Shown piece after piece: positions 1 to 10,992 of a stretch of DNA of 64,000 bases. The notes under the pieces were generated by a model that saw only the letters and a program-made list of their open reading frames with translations, made no database searches and was not told the DNA's origin. The position numbers and the translations under genes were made by a program. Each line of letters begins with the position of its first letter. Position 1 is the first letter of the stretch. The stretch is from contig OX485803.1 in assembly GCA_950295325.1 (NCBI GenBank), forward strand, positions 73,919,554-73,983,553. Reading direction: 5' to 3'. This DNA comes from Polytrichum commune. Its lineage: Eukaryota > Streptophyta > Polytrichopsida > Polytrichales > Polytrichaceae.

Positions 1-20
1 ATTGTCTACAAATGCAAATT

Positions 21-490
21 GCCCAATGACATCCCAAATTCAACATGTAATCCTTTGCTTTAGTCTTGACAAAACCAAAATTCACAAAAACTTGTGCTTC
101 AAGTCATGTATCAAAATCTAAATATCATCATACATTTGACCTCTTATATCTTCCAAAAAATAAAATCCCACAAAATTAAAGCACTTGAGCTTCAAATCAT
201 GCATCAAAATCGCAACATTAGCATACATTTGACATCCTACACCTTCATTAAACCCAACTCCAAAACATTTCATGGGGGCTTCAAGTCGTGCAGTAGAATC
301 TTAGCATCACCATACATTTGACCTCCTACACTTTCAAAATAAGTAGAAACTAAGCACTTGGGCTTCAAAATATGCATAAAATTCAACATCAACATACATT
401 TGACCTCCTACACCTTCAAAAAACCAAACCTCATAATTGAAATACTTGAGCTTCAAATCATTTATCCAAAAATTCAACATTTATATTTAA
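21..490. repeat. Minisatellite, about five units of 84-93 bp
   Basis: Units begin near 21, 111, 204, 293 and 377 and fade after about 465. Each carries a core close to ACATTTGACCTCCTACACC followed about 40 bases on by a CACTTGAGCTTCAAATCATG-like segment. The units are diverged in both length and sequence. Short ORFs here repeat the same 'HLTSYTF' peptide text, which is a by-product of the tandem repeat and does not indicate a gene. Confidence 0.85.
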
Positions 491-965
491 CGGAGCTCGA
501 GGAGGTGGTGCTAGTGGGAGTTTATAGAAGATGGACACATATCCAACTAGCTTTCCATAGTAAAAGGGCCACATGCCAAAAATTCTTCCCCAAATCAAAC
601 ATGTGACAAAAGAAAGAGAAAACAATTGTGGAAAAGTGGGGAACTACAAGTGCAAAAGGTGTGGATGGTGGGGGAAACTAAGGGGGAGTTGGAGGGCATG
701 GAGCTAAGATGGCAACATGGCATGGGCAATAGGACAAAGCAAATCAATTGAATTTAAAAACAAAGAAAATTTTATTTTTAAAGTGTTTGATGAGGGCATG
801 GTGGCGGGTCATGAGGGGCTTATGAGCATGAGCATGAGCATGGCCATACATGCATATGGCGGGTATGCACGGGCATGAGTATATGAGTGCATGGGTGTAT
901 GGGGTTGAGTTCATCCGGGATATTAATTCATATGCACAAGTGCAATATGCCGGACCAATACATGT
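491..965. other. No gene seen; short GCATGA-rich simple sequence
   Basis: This stretch separates the main minisatellite from its outlying units. Around 800-900 it is rich in short GCATGA/ATGGGC steps. No coding or RNA gene is supported. Confidence 0.6.
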
Positions 966-1110
966 CCAAATTAGCTAGAGTACATTTGACCTCCTACACC
1001 TTCAAAAAAACCAAAGCCCACAAAAATAAAACATTCTCATCTATCAAAAAACTCAACATTGACATGCATTTGACCTCCAAAACAAAACCCAAAGAACCAA
1101 ACACACCCAA
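966..1110. repeat. Outlying copies of the 84-93 bp minisatellite
   Basis: Two further partial units of the repeat at 21-490. The shared core 'catttgacctcc' appears near 991 and 1066 with the same A-rich spacer between. Confidence 0.75.
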
Positions 1111-1620
1111 ACAAAAAGTTAAGTGAAGAGAACAAAACCTTCAAGATGGCCACCGAGAGTCCACGACTATCAACAAGAAGAACACAAACATCACGACCAA
1201 GGCCACCGACAGTTGTACTTCTATATACAAAGTTTTAATTTTTTGAAATTATTGTCAATGCTAATTTTTAATTCTAAGTACAAGCCAATTCCCCTCAATT
1301 CACATAGAAAGTGTATAGTTGAACCCTTAAATGCTCAAGCAAACCGAAATGTGTTGCCACCTAATATTCTACTGGGCATTGCGACCCACTAGGTGGCAAT
1401 CTACGTGGATGGAAAGGTATTTACTAGTGTAAGGTGGTGCCCACTATCATGTGGGCCAAAACAACATATACAACCCGCATACTCCAAGCATGTAGGATTA
1501 TTTGTTAGGGTGGAATGGGAAGTGGGGTGCATATATATCCACGGGGAGGGCGTCGATAAGATGTGACCCCTCCCCACCCAACCCATGGATGCCACATGCT
1601 ATTGGGTGGACATGCAGTCC
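1111..1620. other. No gene seen
   Basis: No coding region recognised. A small inverted repeat near 1350-1403 (GTTGCCACCTA ... CTAGGTGGCAA) would form a hairpin. Confidence 0.5.
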
Positions 1621-1649
1621 ACATATCGACTGCTCATGAGCAAGTGTCT

Positions 1650-1905
1650 GCTTTGTTGATTGCGTTTGTTGCGATTGACCATGTAGGCGACTACTCTTTT
1701 GCAATCAATTGGGACAAACAATTGCATTTGTGCAGTAAACCTCCCAAGTCGATTGCTTTTACACAATCGATTTTCAAGACGATTGATTCTACGTAGTCAA
1801 CTTCCAAGATGACTGCTCATTAATAGTTGACACACCTGGACAATTGCTTTGAAGCAGTTGTCATTGAAAACTTGAAGGCGATTGTACGGTGGCAATCAAT
1901 TAGTT
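1650..1905. repeat. Array of about seven small imperfect palindromes, period about 30 bp
   Basis: Successive 24-base imperfect palindromes start near 1748, 1778, 1808, 1839 and 1877. Two or three weaker ones lie upstream, near 1658, 1686 and 1713. The unit at 1748 pairs TCGATTG with CAATCGA around a short loop. The unit at 1839 pairs GACAATTGCT with AGCAGTTGTC with one mismatch. Linkers are 6-14 bases. Units keep the ability to pair although their sequences have drifted. Confidence 0.7.
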
Positions 1906-1940
1906 TAGAAACCTATTGCTTGCCATCGATCGACATTTTA

Positions 1941-3080
1941 TCCCAAGGTAATTTTTTTTGCCCCCCTCCCCTTGACGTGATGTTTTTGGTTCTGGGGTCA
2001 CGTGGCCGTCACATGACATGATGTGATGTGACGTGATGAACACTGATGTGAAATTCCTAACCTTGGCATAGAGAAGAGACAAATTTGGGGCTTCATATTT
2101 TGCAAATACTGTAAAGAACCAAACTTGGTCTCAATGGCACATTTGATACCAAATGCTATAGCGAGTGGTGAGAAAGCAAATATCTTGTAATGTTCAAAAT
2201 CAATGCCTTTATTCAATAGCACACCTTAAATATCATAGTCCAACAGTTTAAATATATGTATTTTCTCCTAAGTCATGTGCCAAGGAACATTTGACACATT
2301 GTCCTCAGTGTGAACAATGTTGATGGCATGGACAATTTTTTTGTAGATTTCAGTGGTACCATCGATACAAGTAGGAAAAGCCACATGTATCAAAAGTTTA
2401 GTGTATAAATATATGTTTATTGGTGAAGGCATGCAATTGTGAATACCTTGGTAGTTCAACAATGTATATGGATGGCAACTTTGGAACAAAATGAATCGCA
2501 TTTACAATTTGAGAAGCACATGATTTTGTTTTATGATATGGGTAGCTTAGCTCCAAATTTGTTGGTGACTTTTGAATGTGTGGATGTGGGACCCTCCATA
2601 CTAAATGCAGTAGAGTCTAGAACTCTCAAATCTAAATTTTTTGTTGAAGTTTAGAGGAGAAGAACAATATATAAACTTGCATACTCTAAGCATGCCTACT
2701 CATTGATAGTTACATCAGTGGTTGTAGGTGTTGTGTTTGTAAAAATCACAATTTTCTTGTGTGGAAAAAGTTCCCAACATCTATGTTTATAATATGTATG
2801 TGATACAATGGTATATGTGTATGTACCTAGTGACATAAACGCCCAACATACCACACACATAATAGCAAAAAACCCAGTTTTGCAATTCAATTTAGGTCAT
2901 ATTGGCAATTGCAATTGTCTAGAATTAGTGCATAAATCCATATTGACTTAAATCTCAGTTAGTCTGAAATCTAAGAAATGAACCAAACCATACTTTGGAA
3001 AAATGTTACTAATTTAAGCTACAATACAAGGAATAGCCGAAGCATTTTAATAAATAATTGATCGACAATAAAGAAGTATT
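1941..3080. other. No gene seen
   Basis: AT-rich DNA with short ORFs on both strands, none resembling a known protein. A (TGATG)-rich run occurs near 2015-2040. Confidence 0.5.
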
Positions 3081-3200
3081 GATAGTGACTAGGGTTGAGA
3101 TTTACACCCTTCGCAAACCCCAAATATATACATGATGCACATTGACGGGTGCGACGGCCATTTGATGGGTGCAAATCTCAACACTGATAGCGATCAATTT
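3080..3200. mobile_element. Short MITE-like inverted-repeat element
   Basis: About 120 bases bounded by inverted ends: GTTGAGATTTACACCC near 3094 and its near complement GGGTGCAAATCTCAAC near 3166, extended outwards by TGATAGTGACT / TGATAGCGATC. There is no coding capacity. The class is inferred from size and structure only. Confidence 0.55.
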
Positions 3201-3209
3201 GGCTCAAAT

Positions 3210-4640
3210 TTATCCCCGTGCACTGGCCGGGATGCATGAATAATAAGTTAGAATTCCATGCAAGAGAAAATGCGACCACTGGGAAATACTGGAAAGCATT
3301 TCAACAAGCGCGTTGTGCAGAATCCCCTTCCAGATGGATAAATGGAAACAGTGCACTTAAGCCTACCACTGTTACTGCAAGGTTCATGAATTTTTTGTCC
3401 TTTGTTTTCTTGAATCTTATAGGTAGGTTTTGCGCCCATGAGCACAGTCGGTACTCATGGTCAAGCGAGATATATACTATTGTAACTGCTCAGTGCAAAA
3501 CAGAAAGGAAAATCAGAATCAAGAGAGCAAAAACAGAAACAAATGCTCTCACTGTTTCCTGGGGTGACAACTCTTTCTTTGAGAGCAGTTAAGATCACTT
3601 TTAATGGTTCCAATGGATCGATGATTTGTTCTTTCATAAAGACGAGAAACATGCTTGGAAAGAGTGCTCTGTACAGAATCCCTTCCACATGGAGATGGAA
3701 ATGGAAACAGTGACTAGTGAACTGTTTTAGAACTTGGTTTGGAGCTGCTAAACCATTATTAAGAGTCATTCTTTGGAGCTACTTTTGTATATATTACAAG
3801 TTTTTTTAAAGACTAAGAATTCTAAGAAATTTTATGAATTTCTTAGAAGTGGAACTCAACCATCTAAGGGTCTGAATGGTGACCCCTTTTCGTTTGCGTA
3901 GTTCTTGAACTGAGATTGAAGATGTTACTTTTCTATATTTCAAACAAAAATCGCATGTATGGATTCCTCTTAATGCCCTATTTCGAAGCATGTTCCTCCT
4001 CTTCACAAAAGAAAAAAATTATCGATCCATTAGAAGTATAAGAAGTGATTTAGAAGCAGGTGTCGTAAAAGGGAGAGTCGCTACTCCATGAATCATGCCC
4101 CCATCACAACAAGCTTTCAGCCGTGAAATTGCTGGGGATTATGTTAAGAATAGATGCTGGCCCACCACTTTTCACAGTATTACAGCCGGAGATGCCGACG
4201 GATGGTGTCTGAACTGGCCGGTGAGAGCATTATTTCTGTTTTCCCTCCTTGCTTCTGGTTTCCTGTTTGTTTTGTGTGCACTGAGAAGTAATAGTATCTC
4301 GCTTGATAATGAGTACCGACTATGCTCATGGGCGCAAACCCTACCTATAAGATTAAAGAAAACAAAGTACCAAGAATGAACCTTGCAGTTCCAGTGGCAA
4401 GCTTACCGCACATGAACAGGGACATGACAGTCGGAGAGTCAGTGGCAAGAGCATAATCAAAGGAGAATATTATACATATATAATGTCTACCACAGGCAAG
4501 CAGGATGCCCAATAATTTATCTGGAGGCCGGAAGCATAGTGGATTCTGCAATTGTGATACCGTAACAGTTACCGATATGTATGTACTATGTAGGAGTCTC
4601 GCTTTGGAGATGTGCTTTTCTGTAACTTCGGTTGGCATGA
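3210..4640. repeat. Nested foldback repeat
   Basis: Two sets of inverted arms are visible. Outer arms: about 3370-3501 and the reverse complement of about 4262-4396, well matched over roughly 120 bases (both contain TAGGTAGG(G/T)TTTGCGCCC). Inner arms: about 3580-3690 and the reverse complement of about 3960-4085 (both contain AATGGATCGAT and ACATGCTT). The inner-arm sequence also occurs inside introns at 13.5-13.9 kb and 51.5-52.1 kb. The ORFs across this region (for example 3218-3592) match nothing I recognise and follow the repeat. Confidence 0.75.
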
Positions 4641-5127
4641 AGTGAGTGGAGGGCCTCAGCTAGTAGGATCTCCTGTGAGAGCTATCATGGACAAACCCAT
4701 GCGGATGTTCACGAAAGGGAGCTGATTGTAGTTGACATGCTTTTCCAAGTGCTCATGGGTATTCTCATGAGTTCTCCTGGGACTGTTGCTCAACTTCAAA
4801 GTTAGAGGAACATCACTCTGTTTTGTGCCTCCTCTTCCAGCCTGATGTTGGATATTTCTGGAATTTGCAGCCGTCAGTTTGGTGTGGAATTGTGCCCAAC
4901 CTCTAAGTTACACTTAAGTCTCTAGCACAAAGTTGTTGTACTATCTTTGGTGATATTTTGATGTATTTGGTATGGGATCGACTCAAAAAGATGGTTAGTA
5001 CGAATCTCAAGAGTAGGATCTCATATCAGTTCCCACCCAAAAGCCTTTGATAAGTACGGAGACATACCGACCCTGCTCTGTGGAATGCAATCCTCGTGTT
5101 GCCACTATTAAACTATGCTCCAGCTAA
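4641..5127. other. No gene seen
   Basis: Unremarkable sequence between the foldback repeat and the RNase H-like ORF. No feature supported. Confidence 0.45.
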
Positions 5128-5312
5128 TTGACAATCACAGAAACTAGAGGAAGCCAAAATGCTTACAGAGCAAGGCTGAGAGCCACAGACTATAAACTGA
5201 TTAAACTGTGGATGCTACGATGTTTAATGAATGGAAAAGTAACGTGTGATGAACGATCTTCTCCAACACTCCCGCCTGATCGGAGACAACCTGTTTTGGA
5301 GGAGGTTCTGGT

Positions 5313-5729
5313 TTGATGGCTGGTGAGCAGCTCTTACGTAACGCAGCTCCAGGTCGGTTGTTGTGGTTGATGATATGGGCAATTCTGATGTGCTTTCACC
5401 GAGTTCTTGAATGGTTGGTGAAGAGTGTAGAGAGACGGGCCTTCAGGACGCTCGATGGAGGGTTGGTGAAGACAGAGCGAGGGCCCCAGTCGCGGTTACC
5501 CTCAATGGAGTCGGGGACAAACTCTACCGTGGTGCCAGAATCCGAGAGACATGAGGAGTTAGGAAAATTCCGGTTGAATCGATACTATGCTGTTCGAGTT
5601 GGAGTGAACCCAGGGATCTATTCCACTTGGGGCGAATGTGAGCCGATGGTAAGAGGATTCAAGGGGGCGGTTCACAAGAGTTTCCGGACGAGGTCAGAGG
5701 CAGAGAGATTTATGCGAAATCAGGGTTAG
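5313..5729 (+). CDS. RNase H N-terminal (viroplasmin-like) domain ORF
   Basis: A 138-residue ORF whose last 50 or so residues read like the RNase HI N-terminal double-stranded-RNA/hybrid-binding domain (the Caulimovirus_VI Pfam family). It shows the YYAVRVGVNPGIYSTW, VRGFKGAVHKSF and SEAERFM pattern at about residues 90-135. The domain normally precedes a catalytic RNase H domain; none follows here, because the ORF stops right after it. The first 85 residues are not recognised. Possible explanations are an exon of an RNase H-type gene, a retroelement remnant, or a decayed gene. It lies about 140 bases from a copia relic on the opposite strand. The domain call is fairly safe; expression is unknown. 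Confidence 0.6.
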   Translation: MMAGEQLLRNAAPGRLLWLMIWAILMCFHRVLEWLVKSVERRAFRTLDGGLVKTERGPQSRLPSMESGTNSTVVPESERHEELGKFRLNRYYAVRVGVNPGIYSTWGECEPMVRGFKGAVHKSFRTRSEAERFMRNQG

Positions 5730-5859
5730 CTTTGATCTGCTCAAGGCTAAGAGTTCCTAGTTTCTCCCTCGCAAGTTCAAATTAATGTTTTCTTCCTTAG
5801 TGGTTTCATGAGCATGTCTGCAGGTTGTTCTTGGGTATTGATATATTCAACCCTAATTT

Positions 5860-7690
5860 CACCCGCCTCTACTTTCTGTCACGGATGAGTGAAAGGCAGC
5901 TGCTAGTGATCATCAGATCATCCACGTAGAGTATGAGAATTGTCCTGCCTTGGTGGTTGTGTTGAAAGTATACGTTGGGCCAGCCGATGACATGGAAAGG
6001 CCATGTGTGCGAAGAAGGTATCAAGACGTAAGTACCAGGCACGCGGACTCTGCTTGAGCCCGTATGCACACTTTGGATTCTTGGCATGGGCACACGAAGC
6101 CCTCGGATTGTTCAATGGAAACTTCGAAGCCCTCGAGGAATGCGGTCTGGACGTCCATTTGATGGATAAGCCAGTTCTTGTGTGCAGCGATGCCCGTCAC
6201 CACTCTAAATGATTCCCATCGCGCCATTGGCGCAAATGTCTCTTCATAGTCGATCCCGTGGCGTTGTTGGAATCCGTGGGCGATGAGTCGGGCTTTGTAT
6301 CATACTAATTAATTCGGGAATCCAAGCTTCATTTTAAAATCCAGCGTTGTGGTGATGGGTTTTTTACCTTGAGGTCTTCAAAGGACCATGTCTCATCGAG
6401 CATGATGAAGTCATATTCAGCTCGCATGGCATCCCACCAATGTAAGTGTTGAACTGCCTTCCAAAACAAGTGATTCTCGCTTCCTTCCATTAAGTTTGTG
6501 AAAAATTTAGCAGACGCTACAAAGTCCGATATTTGGACATTGAAAGTGTGTTGGCGTTGAGAGCGACGAAGATTGTCTAGTGGTTCAGGCGCGAGCTGAG
6601 AGGGTGGTCGGCGTTGAGACACCAGGAGTTGGGGTGGCGAAGAAAGCATGGGTGAGACCACGGCGCTGGGAAAGTCGGGGCTGCCTGACGGGATTGTGGT
6701 ATGTGCCACGGTTTCCTGGGGTGAAGCCGGGATTGTCAAGACAGGCTCACTGTGCTTACCACACGAGGGTTGGGAGGATGCTTCCAGAAGAACGTGGTTG
6801 TTGATTGAATGGAGCGGCGGAATTTCCAAGGAAGGGCCTTTGTGGAAGGTCTGAGGCTCTGTTGGCTCTGATTCTGCAGGTGCGATAGGCTCGGTTGTCT
6901 GAAGGATACAGACGTTGCCCGAGATGAGTACTTGCTTCTTCGGCAGATTAAAGCAATCGTATTCTTTGACATGCTCGTCATAGCTAAGTAAAATGCACTT
7001 TGGAGTATGAGAGTCTAGCTTGGATCGTTTAGAGCCTGGGATGTGAACATAAAGAGTGCAGCCAAAGATGTGAAAAGTTGATATGTTAGGTTTCTTCCTT
7101 GTGATAAGTTTGTTTGGTGTTGTGATAGGGTAGGCTTTGGTGGATCATAGATTTAGTATGATTGTGGCTACTCGGATCGCCTCCCCCCCGAGATAGTTGG
7201 GCAGATGTTTGCCAAACAGTAGACATCTTGTAATATCTTGCAAAGAGCGAATGTGCCGTTCACCACACCGTTTTGGTGTGGGTTGAGCGGTTGGGTGAGG
7301 TAGCAATAAATACCATGCTCCAAGCCAAAAAGATTGAATACAGTCGACGTATATTTGCCGCCATTGTCTGTTCGGAGTGCCTTGATCCTATGAGTTGTTG
7401 TGTCTCTACTTCAGCTTTGAATACCTTGAAGTAGGCTAGGGATTCGCTCTTGTGCTTCATGAAGTAAGTCCACGAATTTCTTGAATAGTCGTCAATGAAT
7501 TTGATGTAATACGATGTGCCACCTAGGGTTTTCACTCTCAGGGGGCAGTATACATCAGAGTGTATCAGTTGGAGAATATGTGTTGTCTTCTTGAGGGACT
7601 CCTTCGGTATTTCTCACTTGCTCTGTCTTTGCAAAAGCGTATTAAATCGAGTCACGTCATTACCAATATCAAATTATATATGTGTTGAAT
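5860..7690 (-). mobile_element. Degraded Ty1/copia retrotransposon (integrase to reverse transcriptase)
   Basis: Read on the minus strand, the order is integrase then reverse transcriptase, as in Ty1/copia. Integrase text with 'YYIKFIDDYSRNSWTYF' lies at about 7535-7440. The linker runs through 6830-6329 and includes the usual 'W..AM..EY..I..DETW' lead-in to reverse transcriptase. RT pieces lie at 6227-6021 ('QMDVQTAFLEG') and 6093-5869 ('LYVDDLMITSS', carrying the YVDD active site). The pieces are in different frames, so the polyprotein is broken. No capsid region, RNase H domain or LTRs are recognisable, so both ends are truncated. Shorter plus-strand ORFs in this region are shadows. Confidence 0.88.
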
Positions 7691-7699
7691 CAACTGATT

Positions 7700-9050
7700 T
7701 CATTATTATGAAATACCTTGCAGTGTGATGCTATATGCCATGTCACCAAATAAACGCGAGTAACAAAATCCGTCAGCGCATCCACAACTACAAACAGAAC
7801 TGTCTCCAACCGTGAACTTGGCATTCAAGGCCACTTGGATATCGAACATTCTTACTAAGTACATATACTGTACTTGTGTTGTTATATTCTCAATTTGACA
7901 GGCAACTAAAAAATAACCAACTCACTGGGGATATTCCAAGTTATTTTTCAACAATGTACCACCTAAGTCTACTGTGAGTCCTTCTTTACCTGGCACTGAG
8001 GTGATCAAATCTTGAACTTTTACATAAGGTGTTTGTGTGGTTTCGTGAGCTCCCTTCGTCAACTTAGTTGCATTTCATGGGCCCATGGCCTTATCGGGCT
8101 TGCTATATGCATGGAAGTGGGTAGACTATAAACTGCATGCTAGGGGTAGACTATGAACTACATTTAGTTCAACAAGTGCAATTGCCAAAATTTGGACTAC
8201 AAAGTAGAGCTGTAATTTCTTGCAAAGAATGTAAATTTTCAGTGTTGACATTTTGTTGTGTTGTACTCGTCAATCAGAAGCTTATAGCACTATGTGTAGC
8301 CGTATGGTAATCCACACTAATAGAATTAAGGAGTTATACTATTATATCAATAAGTTATGCCAAAGGTGGTCACAAGTTCTCCTTTGAGAAAAGACTAAAA
8401 TTCATCACTTTCAATTGGGTTAGTATGTACATCCCATTAAACATTTAGGTATGATTATTAAGGTATGAAGCTTTGATACTGATTGAGGGGGTGTTTTGCC
8501 ATTAAGGTTTAAAGAACAAGTTAGAAAATCAAGTTCCTAGGGTCCAAAGATTTCAATGCAATGAACAAGTGATGGAAGGAGGTCTTGGAATTAGCCGGAG
8601 CTTGGATATCTTGCAATTAGAGAACGTAAAGACACTTACATGAACATTCATAAAAACATAATTTAGTTTCTAATTAGGACAACTTGATGCTCATGATGTC
8701 AAGGGCAAGCGAATCCCTCTTAGGACACCTCTTGGCATGCCAAAATAATTTTGACCCTCAAATTATGAACCAATACATAATGTTTATCGTTCAAACCTCC
8801 ACACTACCTCCAAACATGTACCAAAAATTCCCAAAATTGGAAGGCATTATATGCAAAACAACCAACCCAGGCATCCAAAAATCATGTCAAGTTAGAGGAT
8901 AACTCCATTGATAGGCCAAAAAGTCACCCTAGATTGACATCTCAGTAGATTGGTACATTTAGAGACCTCAAATCAAAAAGAAAGGAAGATACTAAATATT
9001 TCTTTAAAATTATTTTCTACTACACGATACCATGGAAAAATAGACAGTAA
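7700..9050. other. No gene seen
   Basis: AT-rich DNA. The ORFs at 8684-8902 and 8950-9180 resemble no family I know; the end of the second runs into the LRR-like repeat that follows. Confidence 0.5.
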
Positions 9051-9079
9051 TAAGAAATTGGAGCATTATTCAAGGAGAT

Positions 9080-9545
9080 TTTTGGGCATAACCGGTCGAT
9101 ATCCTAGTGTTTCTAAGTCCAACCAATTACATGTTGACATTTTTCGGCATTTCTTCAATAAAGTGGGGAATATTCTATAGATTTTCACAATCTGATTGGT
9201 AATTTTCCTAAAGTTATGAACTTCAACTTGTTATCTCTCAAACTCAACCAGTTCATCTGTAACTAGCAGCGGGTTTCTCCCCATTTATTGGATTGGAGCT
9301 GAAGACATGAATTTTCCTATTTAGAACTTGATATTTAAGCTTTCCTAGTTAGAAAGTTTGCATGCTATTATTTTAGTTACATGGAATGATGCTGCTAAGC
9401 TGCTAGTAACATTTATGATGTTGTTTCCCACTGTATTTGGTTCATTATATGTATTTTGATTTTTGCAACAGGGATGTCTGCAACAACAATTTCTATGGAA
9501 ATAATCTTCAGGCTATTTCAAACGACAATACTTTGCGCTTCTTGT
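9080..9545 (+). pseudogene. Remnant of a leucine-rich-repeat gene/repeat
   Basis: Stretches of LRR-like text appear with stops and frame changes between them. Near 9195-9270 it reads 'NLIGNFPKVMNFNLLSLKL'. Near 9470-9545, after a splice-acceptor-like TTTTTGCAACAG, it reads 'CNNNFYGNNLQAISN'. The segment 9085-9290 is repeated in reverse orientation at 10.72-10.95 kb and 37.0-37.2 kb. The likely source is a plant LRR receptor-type gene spread by a repeat, but no kinase part is visible and there is no intact frame. Confidence 0.45.
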
Positions 9546-9549
9546 AAGC

Positions 9550-9880
9550 ATTCTCGATCCACTCAAGAGTGTAACAAAAACGGAAGACACAGACCCTTAA
9601 TTTTCTACATAAACTTATCGTAACATCTTGAAGAGGGTGTCACTTCATTGTAGAGATATGAATCACTTGAAATTACGAGGTACCTTGAGGGAGGTTGTAA
9701 AGTAATGAGCATATTTATGAAATAATTTGCATACATATATGATAAAATTTTGAAATATATAAATATATTCCAATATGAATTTTTAACACACTAAAATTGA
9801 ATAACTTGTGAACTTCAAGACACCATTAAAATATGGTGTATTATCATTAAAGTCGGATCTTGATTATTATTTATAAAATA
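9550..9880. other. No gene seen
   Basis: AT-rich spacer without recognisable coding or RNA features. Confidence 0.45.
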
Positions 9881-9884
9881 TTCA

Positions 9885-10130
9885 GAGGGCTTGTATTAAG
9901 AGTTCAACTTGGGTCTAGCTTTTTGTTTGGCCCAACTCTCAACACAAGTCCCAAGCCTCACCTCCGAGAAGTGTTGCCATGTAAACATCCATGTCATACT
10001 TGGGACTTAGGACTGGGGACTCCATGTGAAGTGGTAAGTCTCAACTTCCATGCTTTCAGCAGTTGAGATTACAAGAATTGACATCAAGTGACTTGGGACT
10101 TAGGACTTGGGACCCGTGTGAACCGGCCCT
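9885..10130. mobile_element. Possible MITE with internal short repeats
   Basis: Bounded by AGAGGGCTTGTATTAAGAG and GTGTGAACCGGCCCTCCC, which pair poorly but share the GGGC...TT(A/C)A layout of the hAT-like TIR found elsewhere in this window. The interior repeats the phrase CTTGGGACTTAGGACT near 10000 and 10090. The assignment is weak. Confidence 0.35.
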
Positions 10131-10715
10131 CCCTTGATTTCTGTGGGTATCATATGATGGCATGGATAGTGCCCTGCTCACACATCTCTTAATATGAAAT
10201 GTTAGTGGCTTGATTCTAAGAAGTATGGATAAATGGTCTGTTGATTTAACTAGATCCTATTCAATTAAAGGGGGTGTCTATGTGGAACAATTCTTGATTA
10301 GATAGCTACAAGACTTGAATTCTTGATACAATCTCTAGGAAGACAAGACTGGACCATTGCAACTTCTCTCTCTCTATGTATGTATACACACACATCATAC
10401 ATAATTCTTTTTGAAGATGTGCTCTAGAAAATTAAAAACTAAAACTTGAAGTCATCTAAGAAAATTTACAAAAATTTATGAGGGGTTAATATTGTCTTGC
10501 ACATGCTTGACATAAAAAAAAGTAACTCCAGAACAATTGTGCTTCCTAAAAATGGGTTAACTCAACTCCAAACTTATCAAGTTCTTTTCGACAGTGACCC
10601 TAGCAAGTGCTAAAGATAATTTCACCCCAGGCTTGATGTACGACAACCTCCCATTCACAAATCCATGTTGATCACATTATACAAGAATTCAAATCTCGAA
10701 TGCGAAGTCGTGCAA
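10131..10715. other. No gene seen
   Basis: AT-rich spacer with a short TCTCTC/TATGTATG/ACACAC microsatellite near 10366-10400. Confidence 0.45.
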
Positions 10716-10950
10716 ATTCATGATCGGAGCAATGATCGGGGAGAACCGACAGTTAGTTACAGATGAACCGGTTGAGTTTGAGAAATAATTGGTTGAAGTT
10801 CAAGACTTCAGGAGAATTACCGATCACTTCAGAGGAATTGATGGACTATACCTCAAATTAATATAGAAGAACCGAAGGCTGTCAACATGTAACCGGTTGG
10901 ACTTGCAAACACTAGGATCGCAACCGATTATGCCCAAAAAGCTTCCCGAT
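10716..10950 (-). repeat. Reverse copy of the LRR-like repeat
   Basis: The reverse complement matches 9085-9290 closely. Both contain CATAACCGGT / CATAATCGGT, CAACCGGTTACATGTTGACA-like text and AACTCAACC(A/G)GTTCATCTGT. It ends about 40 bases from the stop codon of the haloperoxidase-like gene, so it may form part of that gene's 3' flank. Confidence 0.7.
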
Positions 10951-10992
10951 CACTGGATCGGAGTAGGCTGCAAGGTTACATAGTACATCAAA

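Noticed and set aside
94..606. Several small ORFs with recurring 'HLTSYTF' peptide
   Set aside because: The peptide repeats because the DNA is a minisatellite; there is no sign of a gene.
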